From positions 1 through 22,745 of IMG/VR virus record IMGVR_UViG_3300008219_000113: DNA of 22,745 nucleotides, one strand, 5' to 3'. Positions 11,619 to 20,228 of the stretch are shown here, piece after piece. Made by a program: the position numbers and the translations under genes. The notes below the pieces were generated by a model, which saw only the letters and a program-made list of their open reading frames with translations, was not told the DNA's origin and made no database searches. Positions within the stretch are counted from its first letter, which is position 1. Each line of letters starts with the position of its first letter. This DNA is from a virus.

Positions 11619-14360
11619 TTATTTTAGGTCCATTATATCACGTCTGGCTTCAAATGTCTGTCCTTCATCTGTGATATCATAAAATTCTGGCACGTGTCTT
11701 ATGCAACTCAAAGCCACAGTGTGGTCTTCATTGACTGTGGCGGCTGTTACTCTGTACACGTCATCCATTTTTAATCTGTCGCTGGTTACTCTCACAAAAT
11801 CACCTGGCACACAGCCCATTGCTATCGCACTTGCTGTCAAATTCACTATAGGTTGTCCTCTGGACTTTTTCAACAGCAGTGTGGCTATTTTTTTAGCACT
11901 TACTTCATCATAGATGCTGGGAAAACTAAAGTTTCCTTCTAATTTTTTATTGTTGTCTTCTGCAAGATAGTTCACACGTATGCTGGTGCTGTCTTCCACA
12001 GGATCAGGTGACATCACACTGGCTGGTTGCGAGTTATCTATTATGCTGGTGTAATCAATTTTTATTTGATTAAACTTGTCATTAACAGAACTGGTTGCAA
12101 CAGTGATTCCGTCAATCACATGGTCATCTGTTATGGTTGCTGTTATCGGTAGTGCAGTCACAGGCGGTATTGCCTCACTTGCGTCTGGTATACCAGCATT
12201 CTCTAATTGTAAATGGAACTTGCCATCTATCACAGGCATGGTTGCACCTATCGATGCTAGTATGGTGTTAATGTTTTCTAGGTGTGTCCTGTTGGTGTCG
12301 ATTCGGTATATCCTGTCATATGAGTTATTCATTGTTTGTATGCTGGATCCATTGGCGCTAGAACCAGTGGTTGCACCTTCACCATACATGTATTCATTTC
12401 TATCAAACACATTTAACGATCCACCACCGCCCATAAAGAACTGTGTGTTGTCAAAATCATAGTAACTTGGTATTGTGTCACAGGCAATTGATGCTAATTG
12501 GAAACTTTTCTTGTCTATGTCATGCACACTGACGCCGACACCATAATTTGGGTTTAACAAATAATCCAACAGCATTTCCACAGGATTACTGTCACAAGTG
12601 TATGCTTGATATGGTAAGCCTTCTGTCAGATAAACGTTGTCTGCAAAAGCAGTCTCCCATTGGGCACTTATTTTGTCTTTATTTGCCAAACTATTAACAT
12701 TTTGTTCAATTGTTACTTCCGCCCCTATCGGCACAGTGGTATAAAAATTTGATCCAACAGCACTGCTGTCTTCGTTGTGAAGTCCCAGTGTTAAAAAAGG
12801 AGCCGCGGCATCTGAAATATTAGCCTCATTTATAGCAGTTATCTTATAAGTTTGTGTGGTGCCTGCATCGTAATCTCTAATTCTCAAATTGTCGTCGTTG
12901 GGTGAAACTTTATAACCGTTTGCAATTAATTGGCACTGTTCTTGGGTACCATACCATCTGTATTCAGCAGTGGTGCTGTCACCTGTTTGTTCAGCCGGGG
13001 TAACTCCGTTAATTATTGCTTCGGTCATGTTACTGTCATATGCAAAAAAAGTAAGTGTGCTATCTGCCACAGTTGTTAATAGTGTATTTGTGGCTTTGCT
13101 TACAAATTGGTAATGTGAACCACCCACGTGTTTAAGCCATTGTCCTCTGTCCTCATCGCCATATCCAGGCGTGTCGGAACTTGAGTCTGAATTGTAAGTG
13201 TATGAACCCGGTAAGAAATATACGAAAGGATAAGTCCAACCTTTTTTGAACAAAATGTCATGTATGTTTACTGTCTGTGGGTTGTGTGACACAACTTCTT
13301 TTGTTGGTTGGAAGTATCTGTATCTTTCATATTGTATAGTGGTGTCACTTTCTACAGTTTCTGTGTGTTTGTCTACATTGTCAACACCGCCTAGTATTCC
13401 ATCTGCATTTGGCACTCCCAATGGTTTGTGGTGACTAATTCTAAAAAAGTTAGTGGCTGGCTCTGAAAAAAGAGGATAAGATTTTTCAGTATAACCGGGG
13501 TCAACCGCATTACCCGACATAATGTTTGGTGTGTTCCTACCACTGGTTGTGGTTACCACAGCAGGTAATCCGCTGTATGGATTACCAAATGTACCATTTC
13601 CATCTGAACCACCCACAGTAACGTCAGCGGCTTGAATTAAAAATCTTAATGCCACATAGTGCATGCCACTCAGTTTGCTTTGTCCTGTTGGACTCCATTC
13701 GGGGTGTTCATTCAACAATGATGAAACAGGTTGATCCGCACTACCATCAAAATATTGTATTTTTAATCTGTTGGCAAATGTGCCTTTGGTTATTGAATGC
13801 TGTGCGGGTTGTACACCGCCTTTACCTGAGGCAAATATTCCACCATCTGCTTCTTGTAAATTTAATGCTGTGCTACCATCGTAGCCTTGTGAATAATTTG
13901 GATTGGCGGTGTTTGTAATTCCACCTAGGTGCACAGGTTTGCCATTAATGGTCATCCTTGATAAAAGACTGCCCATTCCCGGATCAACTGCTTCTGCGTG
14001 TGAACCGTGGAAGCCTTGTGATATAATTGCCGCCATGTAGAGATATTGTCTGCTGGTATCAGCACTGTTGTCCCCAAATGTTCCAATGAATACAGGGATA
14101 GTTCCTGATTCGATTTTGTGCCCATACAGAACTGGTACAGCACGATTGGCCGCACTAAAGTCCACTGAGGTTGCCGCTTTGATTTCATTTGTGCCTGCGT
14201 CGACATTTACTGAAACATCTGGCAAATCAAAACCACCTGTAAAAGGTGATATGATTGCTTTAAATGTATTTGTAGCAAAATCCAGTACTGGATCAACGAT
14301 TGCTTTTACAATTCTAACAGGTGCTCTAAAAACTTTTTTTACAAAACTACGTAGTCCCAT
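11619..14360 (-). CDS. Tail tip attachment protein (lambda J-like), 913 aa
   Basis: Central tail-tip or hub protein that would sit at the end of the tail and contact the host. The N-terminus has an amphipathic stretch (MGLRSFVKKVFRAPVRIVKAIVDPVLDF), then NRAVPVLYGHK, typical of J-type proteins. The motif DYLLNPNYGVGVSVHDIDKK lies near residue 600, followed by a segment on a parsed hub-like domain (INTILASIGATMPVIDGKFHLQLE). The C-terminal part (GQPIVNLTASAIAMGCVPGDFVRVTSDRL) is also typical. It is somewhat shorter than lambda J and lacks an obvious C-terminal receptor domain, a role the separate fibre may take. The start is supported by GGGAGG. It directly follows the DUF2163-like gene with one base between. 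Confidence 0.85.
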   Translation of the reverse strand: MGLRSFVKKVFRAPVRIVKAIVDPVLDFATNTFKAIISPFTGGFDLPDVSVNVDAGTNEIKAATSVDFSAANRAVPVLYGHKIESGTIPVFIGTFGDNSADTSRQYLYMAAIISQGFHGSHAEAVDPGMGSLLSRMTINGKPVHLGGITNTANPNYSQGYDGSTALNLQEADGGIFASGKGGVQPAQHSITKGTFANRLKIQYFDGSADQPVSSLLNEHPEWSPTGQSKLSGMHYVALRFLIQAADVTVGGSDGNGTFGNPYSGLPAVVTTTSGRNTPNIMSGNAVDPGYTEKSYPLFSEPATNFFRISHHKPLGVPNADGILGGVDNVDKHTETVESDTTIQYERYRYFQPTKEVVSHNPQTVNIHDILFKKGWTYPFVYFLPGSYTYNSDSSSDTPGYGDEDRGQWLKHVGGSHYQFVSKATNTLLTTVADSTLTFFAYDSNMTEAIINGVTPAEQTGDSTTAEYRWYGTQEQCQLIANGYKVSPNDDNLRIRDYDAGTTQTYKITAINEANISDAAAPFLTLGLHNEDSSAVGSNFYTTVPIGAEVTIEQNVNSLANKDKISAQWETAFADNVYLTEGLPYQAYTCDSNPVEMLLDYLLNPNYGVGVSVHDIDKKSFQLASIACDTIPSYYDFDNTQFFMGGGGSLNVFDRNEYMYGEGATTGSSANGSSIQTMNNSYDRIYRIDTNRTHLENINTILASIGATMPVIDGKFHLQLENAGIPDASEAIPPVTALPITATITDDHVIDGITVATSSVNDKFNQIKIDYTSIIDNSQPASVMSPDPVEDSTSIRVNYLAEDNNKKLEGNFSFPSIYDEVSAKKIATLLLKKSRGQPIVNLTASAIAMGCVPGDFVRVTSDRLKMDDVYRVTAATVNEDHTVALSCIRHVPEFYDITDEGQTFEARRDIMDLK

Positions 14361-14361
14361 G

Positions 14362-14946
14362 CTATTCCTCCCACCTTATGTTTGCCGCATTGTTTGCCGA
14401 GAATTCAAAACCTGTGTCCAACGGATAAACTTTGCTTTGGCTCACTGTGTTTGTCATTCCATACAAACTTGTTTTTTCAAAGTTTGATAATATTCCGCCA
14501 CAGAACACAGTTAATGAAGAACTTGTGTCTGTAACCTTTAAACTAAAATTATCCACAATGCCTCTGAATGCAATATAGTTAAAATCAACTGCTCCTGCAC
14601 TTGTAATAAAAACTTTTGATATTGTAACTTCTGCACCTGTTGTGTCGCCATTTGCAAAAGCAGGTCCGATCAAATTAGCAGTGCTGTCTAATTGACTGCT
14701 GTCAAAAGTTATGTCCACTTTCTCTGGTTGTGCCTGTGATGTAGTTGTGATAGCAGAATGGCCCAAATAACCTTGTCCTGTTTTGTATGTGTCTACTGTG
14801 CTACCATCTATGCTGGTTAGTTGTAGGTCTGCTTCGTAGTTTGTGTACAACAGTGTGCCTGCTGTTAATTCTATTTTCACACAGTCAACAAAACGTAGTG
14901 ATCTGCCGCTTAATATTGCTTTTGTTAATGATGTACTTCTTGGCAT
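14362..14946 (-). CDS. DUF2163-like distal tail/baseplate hub protein, 194 aa
   Basis: Tail-tip assembly protein resembling the N-terminal domain of DUF2163 proteins: a beta-rich fold with VKIELTAGTLLYTNYEADLQL near the start. The end GGILSNFEKTSLYGMTNTVSQ, then YPLDTGFEFSANNAANIRWEE, matches a pattern common in phage tail proteins encoded between the tape measure and J genes. Its ATG overlaps the stop of the 235-aa gene as TAATG, with GAGGGAAG upstream, and it ends one base before the J-like start, so translation is tightly coupled. The position and family fit a link between the distal tail protein and the tip. The exact structural role is inferred. Confidence 0.7.
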   Translation of the reverse strand: MPRSTSLTKAILSGRSLRFVDCVKIELTAGTLLYTNYEADLQLTSIDGSTVDTYKTGQGYLGHSAITTTSQAQPEKVDITFDSSQLDSTANLIGPAFANGDTTGAEVTISKVFITSAGAVDFNYIAFRGIVDNFSLKVTDTSSSLTVFCGGILSNFEKTSLYGMTNTVSQSKVYPLDTGFEFSANNAANIRWEE

Positions 14947-15653
14947 TATGCTTCTTCCCTCACACTGAATGATAATGTAAAAAATCCTTCTTCGTCTGTT
15001 TCTGTTACTTGTGGTTCACTGATTAGTGCAACCGTAAAATTTGGATCCCAATTAAGATCTGTACCAGTAGGTACATCTGCCTGCAATGGTGGCCATATGT
15101 AACCATTTTGTGAAAATAATGATCCACCAAAATTTGCACAGCCTACACTGAACCTACTTCCTCTCCAAATGTAAACTTTATCGTGATTAACAAATCTCAA
15201 ATAATCGCCAGTGTTAATAAAAGTTACTCCGCCATCTTCACTAACATCTTGGCTGTTCTCTGTTGAATCGATTCTTGTAAACACACCTACAGATCCTTTT
15301 ACCAATGCAGTTTGTGCCAAGTCGAATGTTCTATTAGAACTGGTGTCAAATATGTATTGGTGTGCTGTTCCTGGTGGTTTAATTGTAAAAGTTTCTGCTG
15401 TGCCGTTTTGGGCACAAAGGAAACTGTACATAGGAGCCATCTCTGCCCTTGTTAAAGGCACAGTTGTAAAGTCAAACTCCCATGCATGACCTAATCCTTC
15501 TATACCTTTTGTAAACCCAAATTCATTGTCGGCACTTTGATTTGTGGACAAAGAGTACAATTTGTTGTTGGCATCAATCTGTGTGAGTTGATTGCTGTCT
15601 GATCTCACAGCAATTGATTTAAATTTTGTTACGTCTGGAAATGTTCCACTCAT
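14946..15653 (-). CDS. Distal tail protein paralogue 2, 235 aa
   Basis: Probable minor tail protein at the tail tip. It shares features with the next upstream gene product: a VPLTRAEMAPMYSFLCAQNG segment (compare PMSQNDFYENFIPAANN), a GDYLRFVNHDKVYIW segment (compare GDLIKFSGHSKVYMI), and a C-terminus ending in LSFSVREEA (compare YEQTFREVV). The two are therefore likely tandem duplicates that have diverged. Beta-rich, with no membrane segments. The ATG at 15653 overlaps the stop of the paralogue. Family-level analogy is to DUF2460 or lambda M/L-type tip proteins, but I cannot name the family with certainty. Confidence 0.65.
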   Translation of the reverse strand: MSGTFPDVTKFKSIAVRSDSNQLTQIDANNKLYSLSTNQSADNEFGFTKGIEGLGHAWEFDFTTVPLTRAEMAPMYSFLCAQNGTAETFTIKPPGTAHQYIFDTSSNRTFDLAQTALVKGSVGVFTRIDSTENSQDVSEDGGVTFINTGDYLRFVNHDKVYIWRGSRFSVGCANFGGSLFSQNGYIWPPLQADVPTGTDLNWDPNFTVALISEPQVTETDEEGFFTLSFSVREEA

Positions 15654-16348
15654 TACACAACCTCTCTAAATGTTTGTTCGTATTCATATAAAAATTGATT
15701 ACTGTTGGTTGTTCCAAGTGAAGTAGATTGGAAATTAGCCGCACTTGCACCTGCAGTTTGCCATTCCTCAAAGTCGCCATCTGGTACCACAGTAAAAGGC
15801 ACATTGGAATATGTTATGGTGTTGCCTCCAACACCTGCAATTAGCCTTGGTGTAAAAGATATTGTGTCTTTGGTTGAACCGTCGAGATTAACATCTGCGG
15901 TAATCATATATACTTTTGAATGCCCACTAAATTTTATTAAATCACCTGCAAGTAAAGTTCCAGTTGCAGTACCGTTTACTCCAACTGTGTTTGATCCTAT
16001 GTCTTTGTTGTATGCTGGTGCTGTGCTGTTTTCATTCAACACAGTAACAGTACCGCTGGCTGTGCCTCTCTTGTCTTTTAACACCGGCAGTTTGAATGCT
16101 GATAGACTTCTTGAAAAATTAGATCCTGCCAAATGCCAAAACAATCCTGTTTGTGCCGCACTGTTGTTTGCGGCTGGTATAAAGTTTTCATAAAAATCAT
16201 TTTGTGACATTGGAATTGTTTTTATTGCAATGGTCCAATAGTTGTTGCCGTAGTCTGCCACAAACGTTTTGCCTGTGATGCTTTTGCTTTTTATGTTATT
16301 GGTGTTGTTGGTTAACTCCACCGATCTTATATAATCTGTTTGTGCCAT
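15653..16348 (-). CDS. Distal tail protein paralogue 1, 231 aa
   Basis: First gene after the tape measure, the usual place for a distal tail protein. Beta-rich. The N-terminus carries a substrate-like strand pattern (YIRSVELTNNTNNIKSKSITGKTF, then NNYWTIAIKTIPMSQNDFYENFI). The middle is a Gly/Thr-rich region with GDLIKFSGHSKVYMITADVN. The C-terminus is NQFLYEYEQTFREVV. It is similar in layout to the 235-aa product that follows. Start and stop overlap both neighbours by one base, showing strict coupling. It is likely to form or cap the ring below the tail tube; the ring order of the two paralogues cannot be decided from sequence. Confidence 0.65.
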   Translation of the reverse strand: MAQTDYIRSVELTNNTNNIKSKSITGKTFVADYGNNYWTIAIKTIPMSQNDFYENFIPAANNSAAQTGLFWHLAGSNFSRSLSAFKLPVLKDKRGTASGTVTVLNENSTAPAYNKDIGSNTVGVNGTATGTLLAGDLIKFSGHSKVYMITADVNLDGSTKDTISFTPRLIAGVGGNTITYSNVPFTVVPDGDFEEWQTAGASAANFQSTSLGTTNSNQFLYEYEQTFREVV

Positions 16349-18327
16349 TAAGCAAATCTCCTACCCTGCTGTCTAAATGCTTGTTGGATAGTACCAATTA
16401 TAAGTCCTTTTCTTGACAATAACAATTCATCAAAACCTGCGGCATCCACTGCATTGATGTTGAAGTTAATATTTGTTTCACCCATTCTACTGCCCATTGT
16501 TTCATTGGATACTATCGTGCCTGCTGAGTTTGGTATGAACAACTCTGGTCCTCTTTCTCCAACCAAGAACGCACCACTGCCTCCTACTGCTCCACCACCT
16601 GCTCGAGCACCGCCAAATCCTATAGCACCACCATTGGCATATCCAACAGCACCGCCGTCGGCTCGACCGCCTAGCAACATTAAAATAAGTTTTAATCCTA
16701 TGGTCTTTTTAAGTTCACTGTTCAGTTTGGCCTGTGCATTGGCTTGGTTTAACACACCATTAACCATGTCAACGTTGAATACTTTTGCCAACCCCAAAAG
16801 TATTGGTCTAACAATCAATAATCTAATAATTCCACCAATAAGTTCTGTCATTATTGCCTTCCCAATTTCTCCTAGGGCCTCTTTCAATGATTTGGTACCC
16901 ATGATTACATCAGTCAACGCTGATTCTGTAGTCTTGGCAAATGCCGTCATCGAACCAATTATGGTGCCAATTACAATATTGTTCAAACTATATTCTTCCA
17001 ACAATTTATTCAATGCCTTGCCGTAGTCTGATACACTTACCTCGGTCTTCTTAACGGCTTGATTCATTTCTTTCTGTTTCATTATCATGGTCTTGGACAC
17101 GAACACACCTTCGGTTATTGCTTTGTTGTTTTCTTTGATGTCCTCGGTAACCGTTTGGTAACCTTCATGAAATAATCTTAAATTTTCTATACGTTTGTCG
17201 TCAAGTTCAATCTGTTCTTTCTCTTGAAATATTAGTTTACCTAGTGCCGAACCTACAGCAACTAAACCATCCACTACCATTTGTAAGAATCTAGATACTT
17301 TTCTTAATCCCTCAATTACTAGGTTTAATACCTTTCCGCCAAACTCTATAAACAGGTCTATAACTTTCTGTATGCCCGAATTAAGTTCATTGTTTAAAAA
17401 GAACTCTTGTACAGCATTGAACATATCTCTAATCACACCAACGGCTATAAAGAATCTTTTGATTACTTCGCCCATTGCTTTAACTAACAATCCTAGTGTG
17501 CTACCAATAAATGTGCCTAGTCCAGCCATTAGGTCTTCGTTGGCTATAACGAACTCTGTTACTTGATCTAATCCGTCTTTGAATGATGGACTAAATTCAT
17601 TTCCCATCCGGTCTGCAACATTCTTAAGTGCGATGCCTAAGTTACTAAATTTTGTTGATGTGTTCTGTAGTAGGTTTGCTGTGGCATCACCATAACGTTC
17701 TTCAATAGTTTCTGATAGTGTTCGTAATATTAATTCTGTGTTGCCTGTTTCTTTACTAAATTTACCTAATTCATTTCTCGTTACACCTAATTTTTCTTTT
17801 AGGATATCATACACCGGAAGACCTCTGTCTTGTAATTTGTCAAACTCCATTAGTTCAACCTGACCCGATGCCAATGACCTTGTGTACACATCTGTTAGTG
17901 CGCCTAACGTACCAACCTGATCTGTAGTTACAGCCGCCGCATTAGAGAATGTTGTTAATAATTTTGCTGTTGGCTCTATACCAGATGTTGATAGTTTAAT
18001 GTATGTTGTTGTAAGGTCTTCAACGCCAAACTGTGTCTTTGTAGCAAATTTACTAATTTTATCAAATGCCGCCGCACCACCTTGTACTGATCCTTCAACT
18101 GTGCTTAAGGTTGTCCTTAGGTCTTCGAATCTAGCATTGGTAGTTACTATGTCTTTGATAACCTTACCTGTAACAAGCACAGCAAGTAATGGTCCCAATG
18201 TCCTCAATGCCGCACCGGCGCCGAATGCAGATGTCTTTATGCCATTAAGGCCAGCGGCAACTCCACCCAAAGCCGCAGTGTTCTTCGCGACTACGTCTAT
18301 TACTAATTTTTGTTTCGCATCGGCCAT
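16348..18327 (-). CDS. Tail tape measure protein, 659 aa
   Basis: Sets tail length and is likely ejected during infection. The N-terminal third is alpha-helical with the TP901-type core pattern (ARFEDLRTTLSTVEGSVQGGAAAFDKISKFATKTQFGVEDLTTTYIKL). Hydrophobic stretches follow (for example TFIGSTLGLLVKAMGEVIKRFFIAVGVI and the LIGGIIRLLIVRPILLGLAKVF region). Residues 553-606 are Gly-rich (GGAVGYANGGAIGFGG) and lead to LVGERGPELFIPNSAGTIVSN, a classic C-terminal segment of lambda H-like tape measures. The length predicts a rather short tail of roughly 100 nm by the usual 0.15 nm per residue rule. AAGGAG lies upstream inside the gpT-like frame, and the ATG overlaps that frame's TAA. Confidence 0.92.
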   Translation of the reverse strand: MADAKQKLVIDVVAKNTAALGGVAAGLNGIKTSAFGAGAALRTLGPLLAVLVTGKVIKDIVTTNARFEDLRTTLSTVEGSVQGGAAAFDKISKFATKTQFGVEDLTTTYIKLSTSGIEPTAKLLTTFSNAAAVTTDQVGTLGALTDVYTRSLASGQVELMEFDKLQDRGLPVYDILKEKLGVTRNELGKFSKETGNTELILRTLSETIEERYGDATANLLQNTSTKFSNLGIALKNVADRMGNEFSPSFKDGLDQVTEFVIANEDLMAGLGTFIGSTLGLLVKAMGEVIKRFFIAVGVIRDMFNAVQEFFLNNELNSGIQKVIDLFIEFGGKVLNLVIEGLRKVSRFLQMVVDGLVAVGSALGKLIFQEKEQIELDDKRIENLRLFHEGYQTVTEDIKENNKAITEGVFVSKTMIMKQKEMNQAVKKTEVSVSDYGKALNKLLEEYSLNNIVIGTIIGSMTAFAKTTESALTDVIMGTKSLKEALGEIGKAIMTELIGGIIRLLIVRPILLGLAKVFNVDMVNGVLNQANAQAKLNSELKKTIGLKLILMLLGGRADGGAVGYANGGAIGFGGARAGGGAVGGSGAFLVGERGPELFIPNSAGTIVSNETMGSRMGETNINFNINAVDAAGFDELLLSRKGLIIGTIQQAFRQQGRRFA

Positions 18328-18488
18328 TATCTACGTCTCCTTGTTGGCATAGGCGGCCGTTGGCTACCCATGGTTGTTTTACTTTCTTTGTGTTCGAACA
18401 AAAAATACCCGGACCACAGTTCTAGTTCCAATGTTGACATCTGCAATATCTCTTCAATAGACTTTTTGAGTCTATCGGCGAGTAACAT
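18327..18488 (-). CDS. gpT-like tail assembly protein, likely made by -1 frameshift, 53 aa from first ATG
   Basis: Short frame between the tail chaperone and tape measure genes. From the ATG at 18488 it reads MLLADRLKKSIEEILQMSTL, then ELWSGYFLFEHKESK and a basic end PTRRRR. The W-x-x-Y-F core is typical of gpT/DUF4035-like tail proteins. The frame is open upstream to 18560, in the -1 frame relative to the 114-aa gene. The ATG has no ribosome site. A slip at A-AAG (18521-18524), where lysyl-tRNA can re-pair with AAA, would give a fusion of about 177 residues, matching the lambda G/GT scheme. The frame relation is seen directly; the slip itself is inferred. Confidence 0.75.
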   Translation of the reverse strand: MLLADRLKKSIEEILQMSTLELELWSGYFLFEHKESKTTMGSQRPPMPTRRRR

Positions 18489-18514
18489 TACAAACCGGAG
18501 TTCAACATTGGATT

Positions 18515-18859
18515 TTATTCCTTTGCGATTGTTTCCTGATCTGCGGAAAGTTTCGCATTGTTAATTGCTGTACCAACTTTCACCACAACAAGTGGATCCG
18601 CTTCGTGCATCAATTTAATCCTGTCTGCGTCATGGAATAATCGTTTGCCATTTTTGTCTCTGGCTTTAACAATTATGCTCTCAACAACTGCTTCAATAGT
18701 TTTCCCTGCGGCCTGCAGTTCCATTACTTTGGCTTCGTCTTTAAGCGGATATGTGGTCCTGCAATATATGTCAGTGTCCCATTCCTCCACGTGTATTTTC
18801 TTCATATCACCACCAATACTTGATTGATAGTGTTTTCCGATTTTGTCCATTATACTCAT
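18515..18859 (-). CDS. Tail assembly chaperone (gpG-like), 114 aa
   Basis: Chaperone that would coat the tape measure protein during tail assembly. The sequence (MSIMDKIGKHYQSSIGG, then KKIHVEEWDTDIYCRTTYPLKDEAKVMELQAAGKTIEAVVE, then ARDKNGKRLFHDADRIKLMHEADPLVVVKV) closely follows a common phage tail assembly chaperone family. The start is supported by GAGGAG 7 nt upstream. The C-terminus is followed by the -1-frame gpT-like extension, so two products are expected: the short form and a low-abundance frameshifted form. Directly upstream of the tape measure, the conserved position for this pair. Confidence 0.85.
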   Translation of the reverse strand: MSIMDKIGKHYQSSIGGDMKKIHVEEWDTDIYCRTTYPLKDEAKVMELQAAGKTIEAVVESIIVKARDKNGKRLFHDADRIKLMHEADPLVVVKVGTAINNAKLSADQETIAKE

Positions 18860-18871
18860 CTTATATCTCCT

Positions 18872-19147
18872 CTATTTTCCTATTTTACTTAATGTTGGTC
18901 CAACGATACCACGTGGGGCCTGTCCACTCCTGCCATGTTCAAGTGCGTGTCCGTATGACTGTGGATTGCTAATGGTACGTTTTGTACCACTACCACTCAT
19001 ACGCCAACTTTTTTTGAACAGGCCTGAACGCACCGGTGATCTACGTTTGACCTCTTTAAGTACCTCGTTACTGGTCTTCTGAATTTGGCTTTCAACGCCT
19101 TTTGTCAGAGCCTTTGTAAGCAATAATGACTTAAAGATTACCTTCAT
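18872..19147 (-). CDS. HK97 gp10-like head-tail/tail completion protein, 91 aa
   Basis: Resembles the HK97 gp10 family of head-tail joining or tail-completion proteins. Visible signature: basic helix SNEVLKEVKRRSPVRSGLFKKSWRM, then ISNPQSYGHALEHGRSGQAPRGIVGPTL. The SPVRSG-L-SW and Y-EHGRSGQAP-G-V-PT elements are the family hallmark. It is shorter than many members. In most phages this gene precedes the tail tube; here it follows it, between the tube and the chaperones, which is unusual but seen in some marine phages as far as I recall. No Shine-Dalgarno is clear, and the start is 4 bp after the tube stop, so translation is coupled. Confidence 0.75.
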   Translation of the reverse strand: MKVIFKSLLLTKALTKGVESQIQKTSNEVLKEVKRRSPVRSGLFKKSWRMSGSGTKRTISNPQSYGHALEHGRSGQAPRGIVGPTLSKIGK

Positions 19148-19151
19148 GTTA

Positions 19152-19568
19152 TTAAAGGTCTGCTTTGGTCAGTGCTCCGCTACCTTGGAAACTGACTTCT
19201 GCTGTTACTGCCCCCGCATTATCCGCCGAAATTTCGTGGCTGGTAATGATTACTTCTCCAGATAATTTAACACCTGTTGTTCTGCCTGATGGAAACAGTT
19301 CTACTGATGCCGCCGCGGCTCCTGGTGCTGAAAACAATGCAGATTGTGCCGCATCATCGTCTCTGAAGTACAAACTCATCGAACCAGTAAAGTTTGTTAA
19401 TCCTGGTAGATAAGTTCTTGAAGTTGATCCCATCGCTGAAGTCTCAATCGCATCACCTGTTTGTGATACAGAAAAAGATATAATGGAAGCAACTGGTGTT
19501 ACAGAACCGCCCACGTCAAAATGTGCGACTCCTTGTGTTCCTGAATAGACTGCTGTGTTTGTAGCCAT
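19152..19568 (-). CDS. Major tail tube protein, 138 aa
   Basis: Probable tube subunit stacked as hexamer rings around the tape measure. The sequence is beta-rich without Cys and has the tail tube pattern: N-terminal VYSGTQGVAHFDVGG, then SFSVSQTGDAIETSAMGSTSRTYLPGLTNFTGSMSLYF, acidic DDDAAQSALF, and an ISADNAGAVTAEVSFQGSGAL end. The ETSAMGS-R-YLPGL-FTGS motif is common in gpV-like and related tube proteins. Length is normal. It lies three genes upstream of the tape measure and directly after a small 71-aa gene. High expression would be expected for this structural subunit, and its codons resemble those of its neighbours. Confidence 0.82.
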   Translation of the reverse strand: MATNTAVYSGTQGVAHFDVGGSVTPVASIISFSVSQTGDAIETSAMGSTSRTYLPGLTNFTGSMSLYFRDDDAAQSALFSAPGAAAASVELFPSGRTTGVKLSGEVIITSHEISADNAGAVTAEVSFQGSGALTKADL

Positions 19569-19571
19569 TTT

Positions 19572-19787
19572 CTATTCCTCCTCTTTGTTGTTGTTAATGA
19601 CTTCAGCGTCTGCCTTCAATATTCGCATACGCCTTTGTCTTGGTTTTGGTTTAGTTTGGATTTCTTCCTGTGGCTTCTCAGTCACAGCAGGTTTTTTAAA
19701 TTTCCAGCCTGATCTCAAATGGTCTTGAACCTGTGGGTTCTCGACTATTTTTGAATTCCCTTCTTTATCATACATTTGTATTGACAT
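19572..19787 (-). CDS. Small hypothetical tail-region protein, 71 aa
   Basis: Function not recognised. The N-terminal ~30 residues (MSIQMYDKEGNSKIVENPQVQDHLRSGWKF) form a compact pattern with the DHLRSGWKF motif seen in small proteins next to tail terminator genes. The rest is Pro/Lys/Arg rich and ends in an acidic run (NNNKEEE), so it is probably disordered. It starts on the stop of the tail terminator gene and ends 4 bp before the tail tube, so it belongs to the tail operon. It may bind a virion protein by its short folded part. Confidence 0.7.
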   Translation of the reverse strand: MSIQMYDKEGNSKIVENPQVQDHLRSGWKFKKPAVTEKPQEEIQTKPKPRQRRMRILKADAEVINNNKEEE

Positions 19788-20224
19788 TATGCATTACCTC
19801 TCTTGTAAACATAAGTCACTGAAAGTGTTGCATTGAACTGCCCTAGTGGTTGTTGTCTTTCAACGACTTCTATGTTGTTAATTGATGATTGTACGTAGTG
19901 TGTGGCAGTATTGTCAACAGTTATATTTCTATCTCTGCTTAACTCCAATGTTTCTTCTATTTTTTCAATTAGATTGTTTCTTGCTGTGTCCAGTTCACTG
20001 CCTCTGACAAAACATCGTAGTTCTATTTCAAGTGTGCCTTGTCTTTCTGACATACTGATGTCTTCTCTTTCCTCATTGCCACTGACAACAAGTATTGCTG
20101 GAAACTGTGTGATTGCTAGTTTTTCAAAATCAAAGAATTCTCTGCTAACCAAGACTGCTCCTGGTTTAGACATATTCTTTAATTGTTCAACGATATCTAT
20201 CGCTATGTTTTCTCTTGCACTCAT
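19787..20224 (-). CDS. Tail terminator protein (gpU-like), 145 aa
   Basis: Likely caps the tail tube and joins it to the head. Pattern: N-terminal helix NIAIDIVEQLKNMSKPGAVLVSREFFDFEKLAITQFPAILVVSGNE, a middle strand RQGTLEIELRCFVRGSELDTARNNLIEKIEETLELSRDRNI, and the end INNIEVVERQQPLGQFNATLSVTYVYKRG. The helix-strand layout, the NLIEKIEETL segment, and the terminal P-G-F-x-V-Y strand agree with gpU/tail completion families. It is placed between the connector and the tube genes as expected. The gap to the upstream gene is 4 bp. The assignment is by pattern and position. Confidence 0.7.
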   Translation of the reverse strand: MSARENIAIDIVEQLKNMSKPGAVLVSREFFDFEKLAITQFPAILVVSGNEEREDISMSERQGTLEIELRCFVRGSELDTARNNLIEKIEETLELSRDRNITVDNTATHYVQSSINNIEVVERQQPLGQFNATLSVTYVYKRGNA

Positions 20225-20228
20225 TCAA

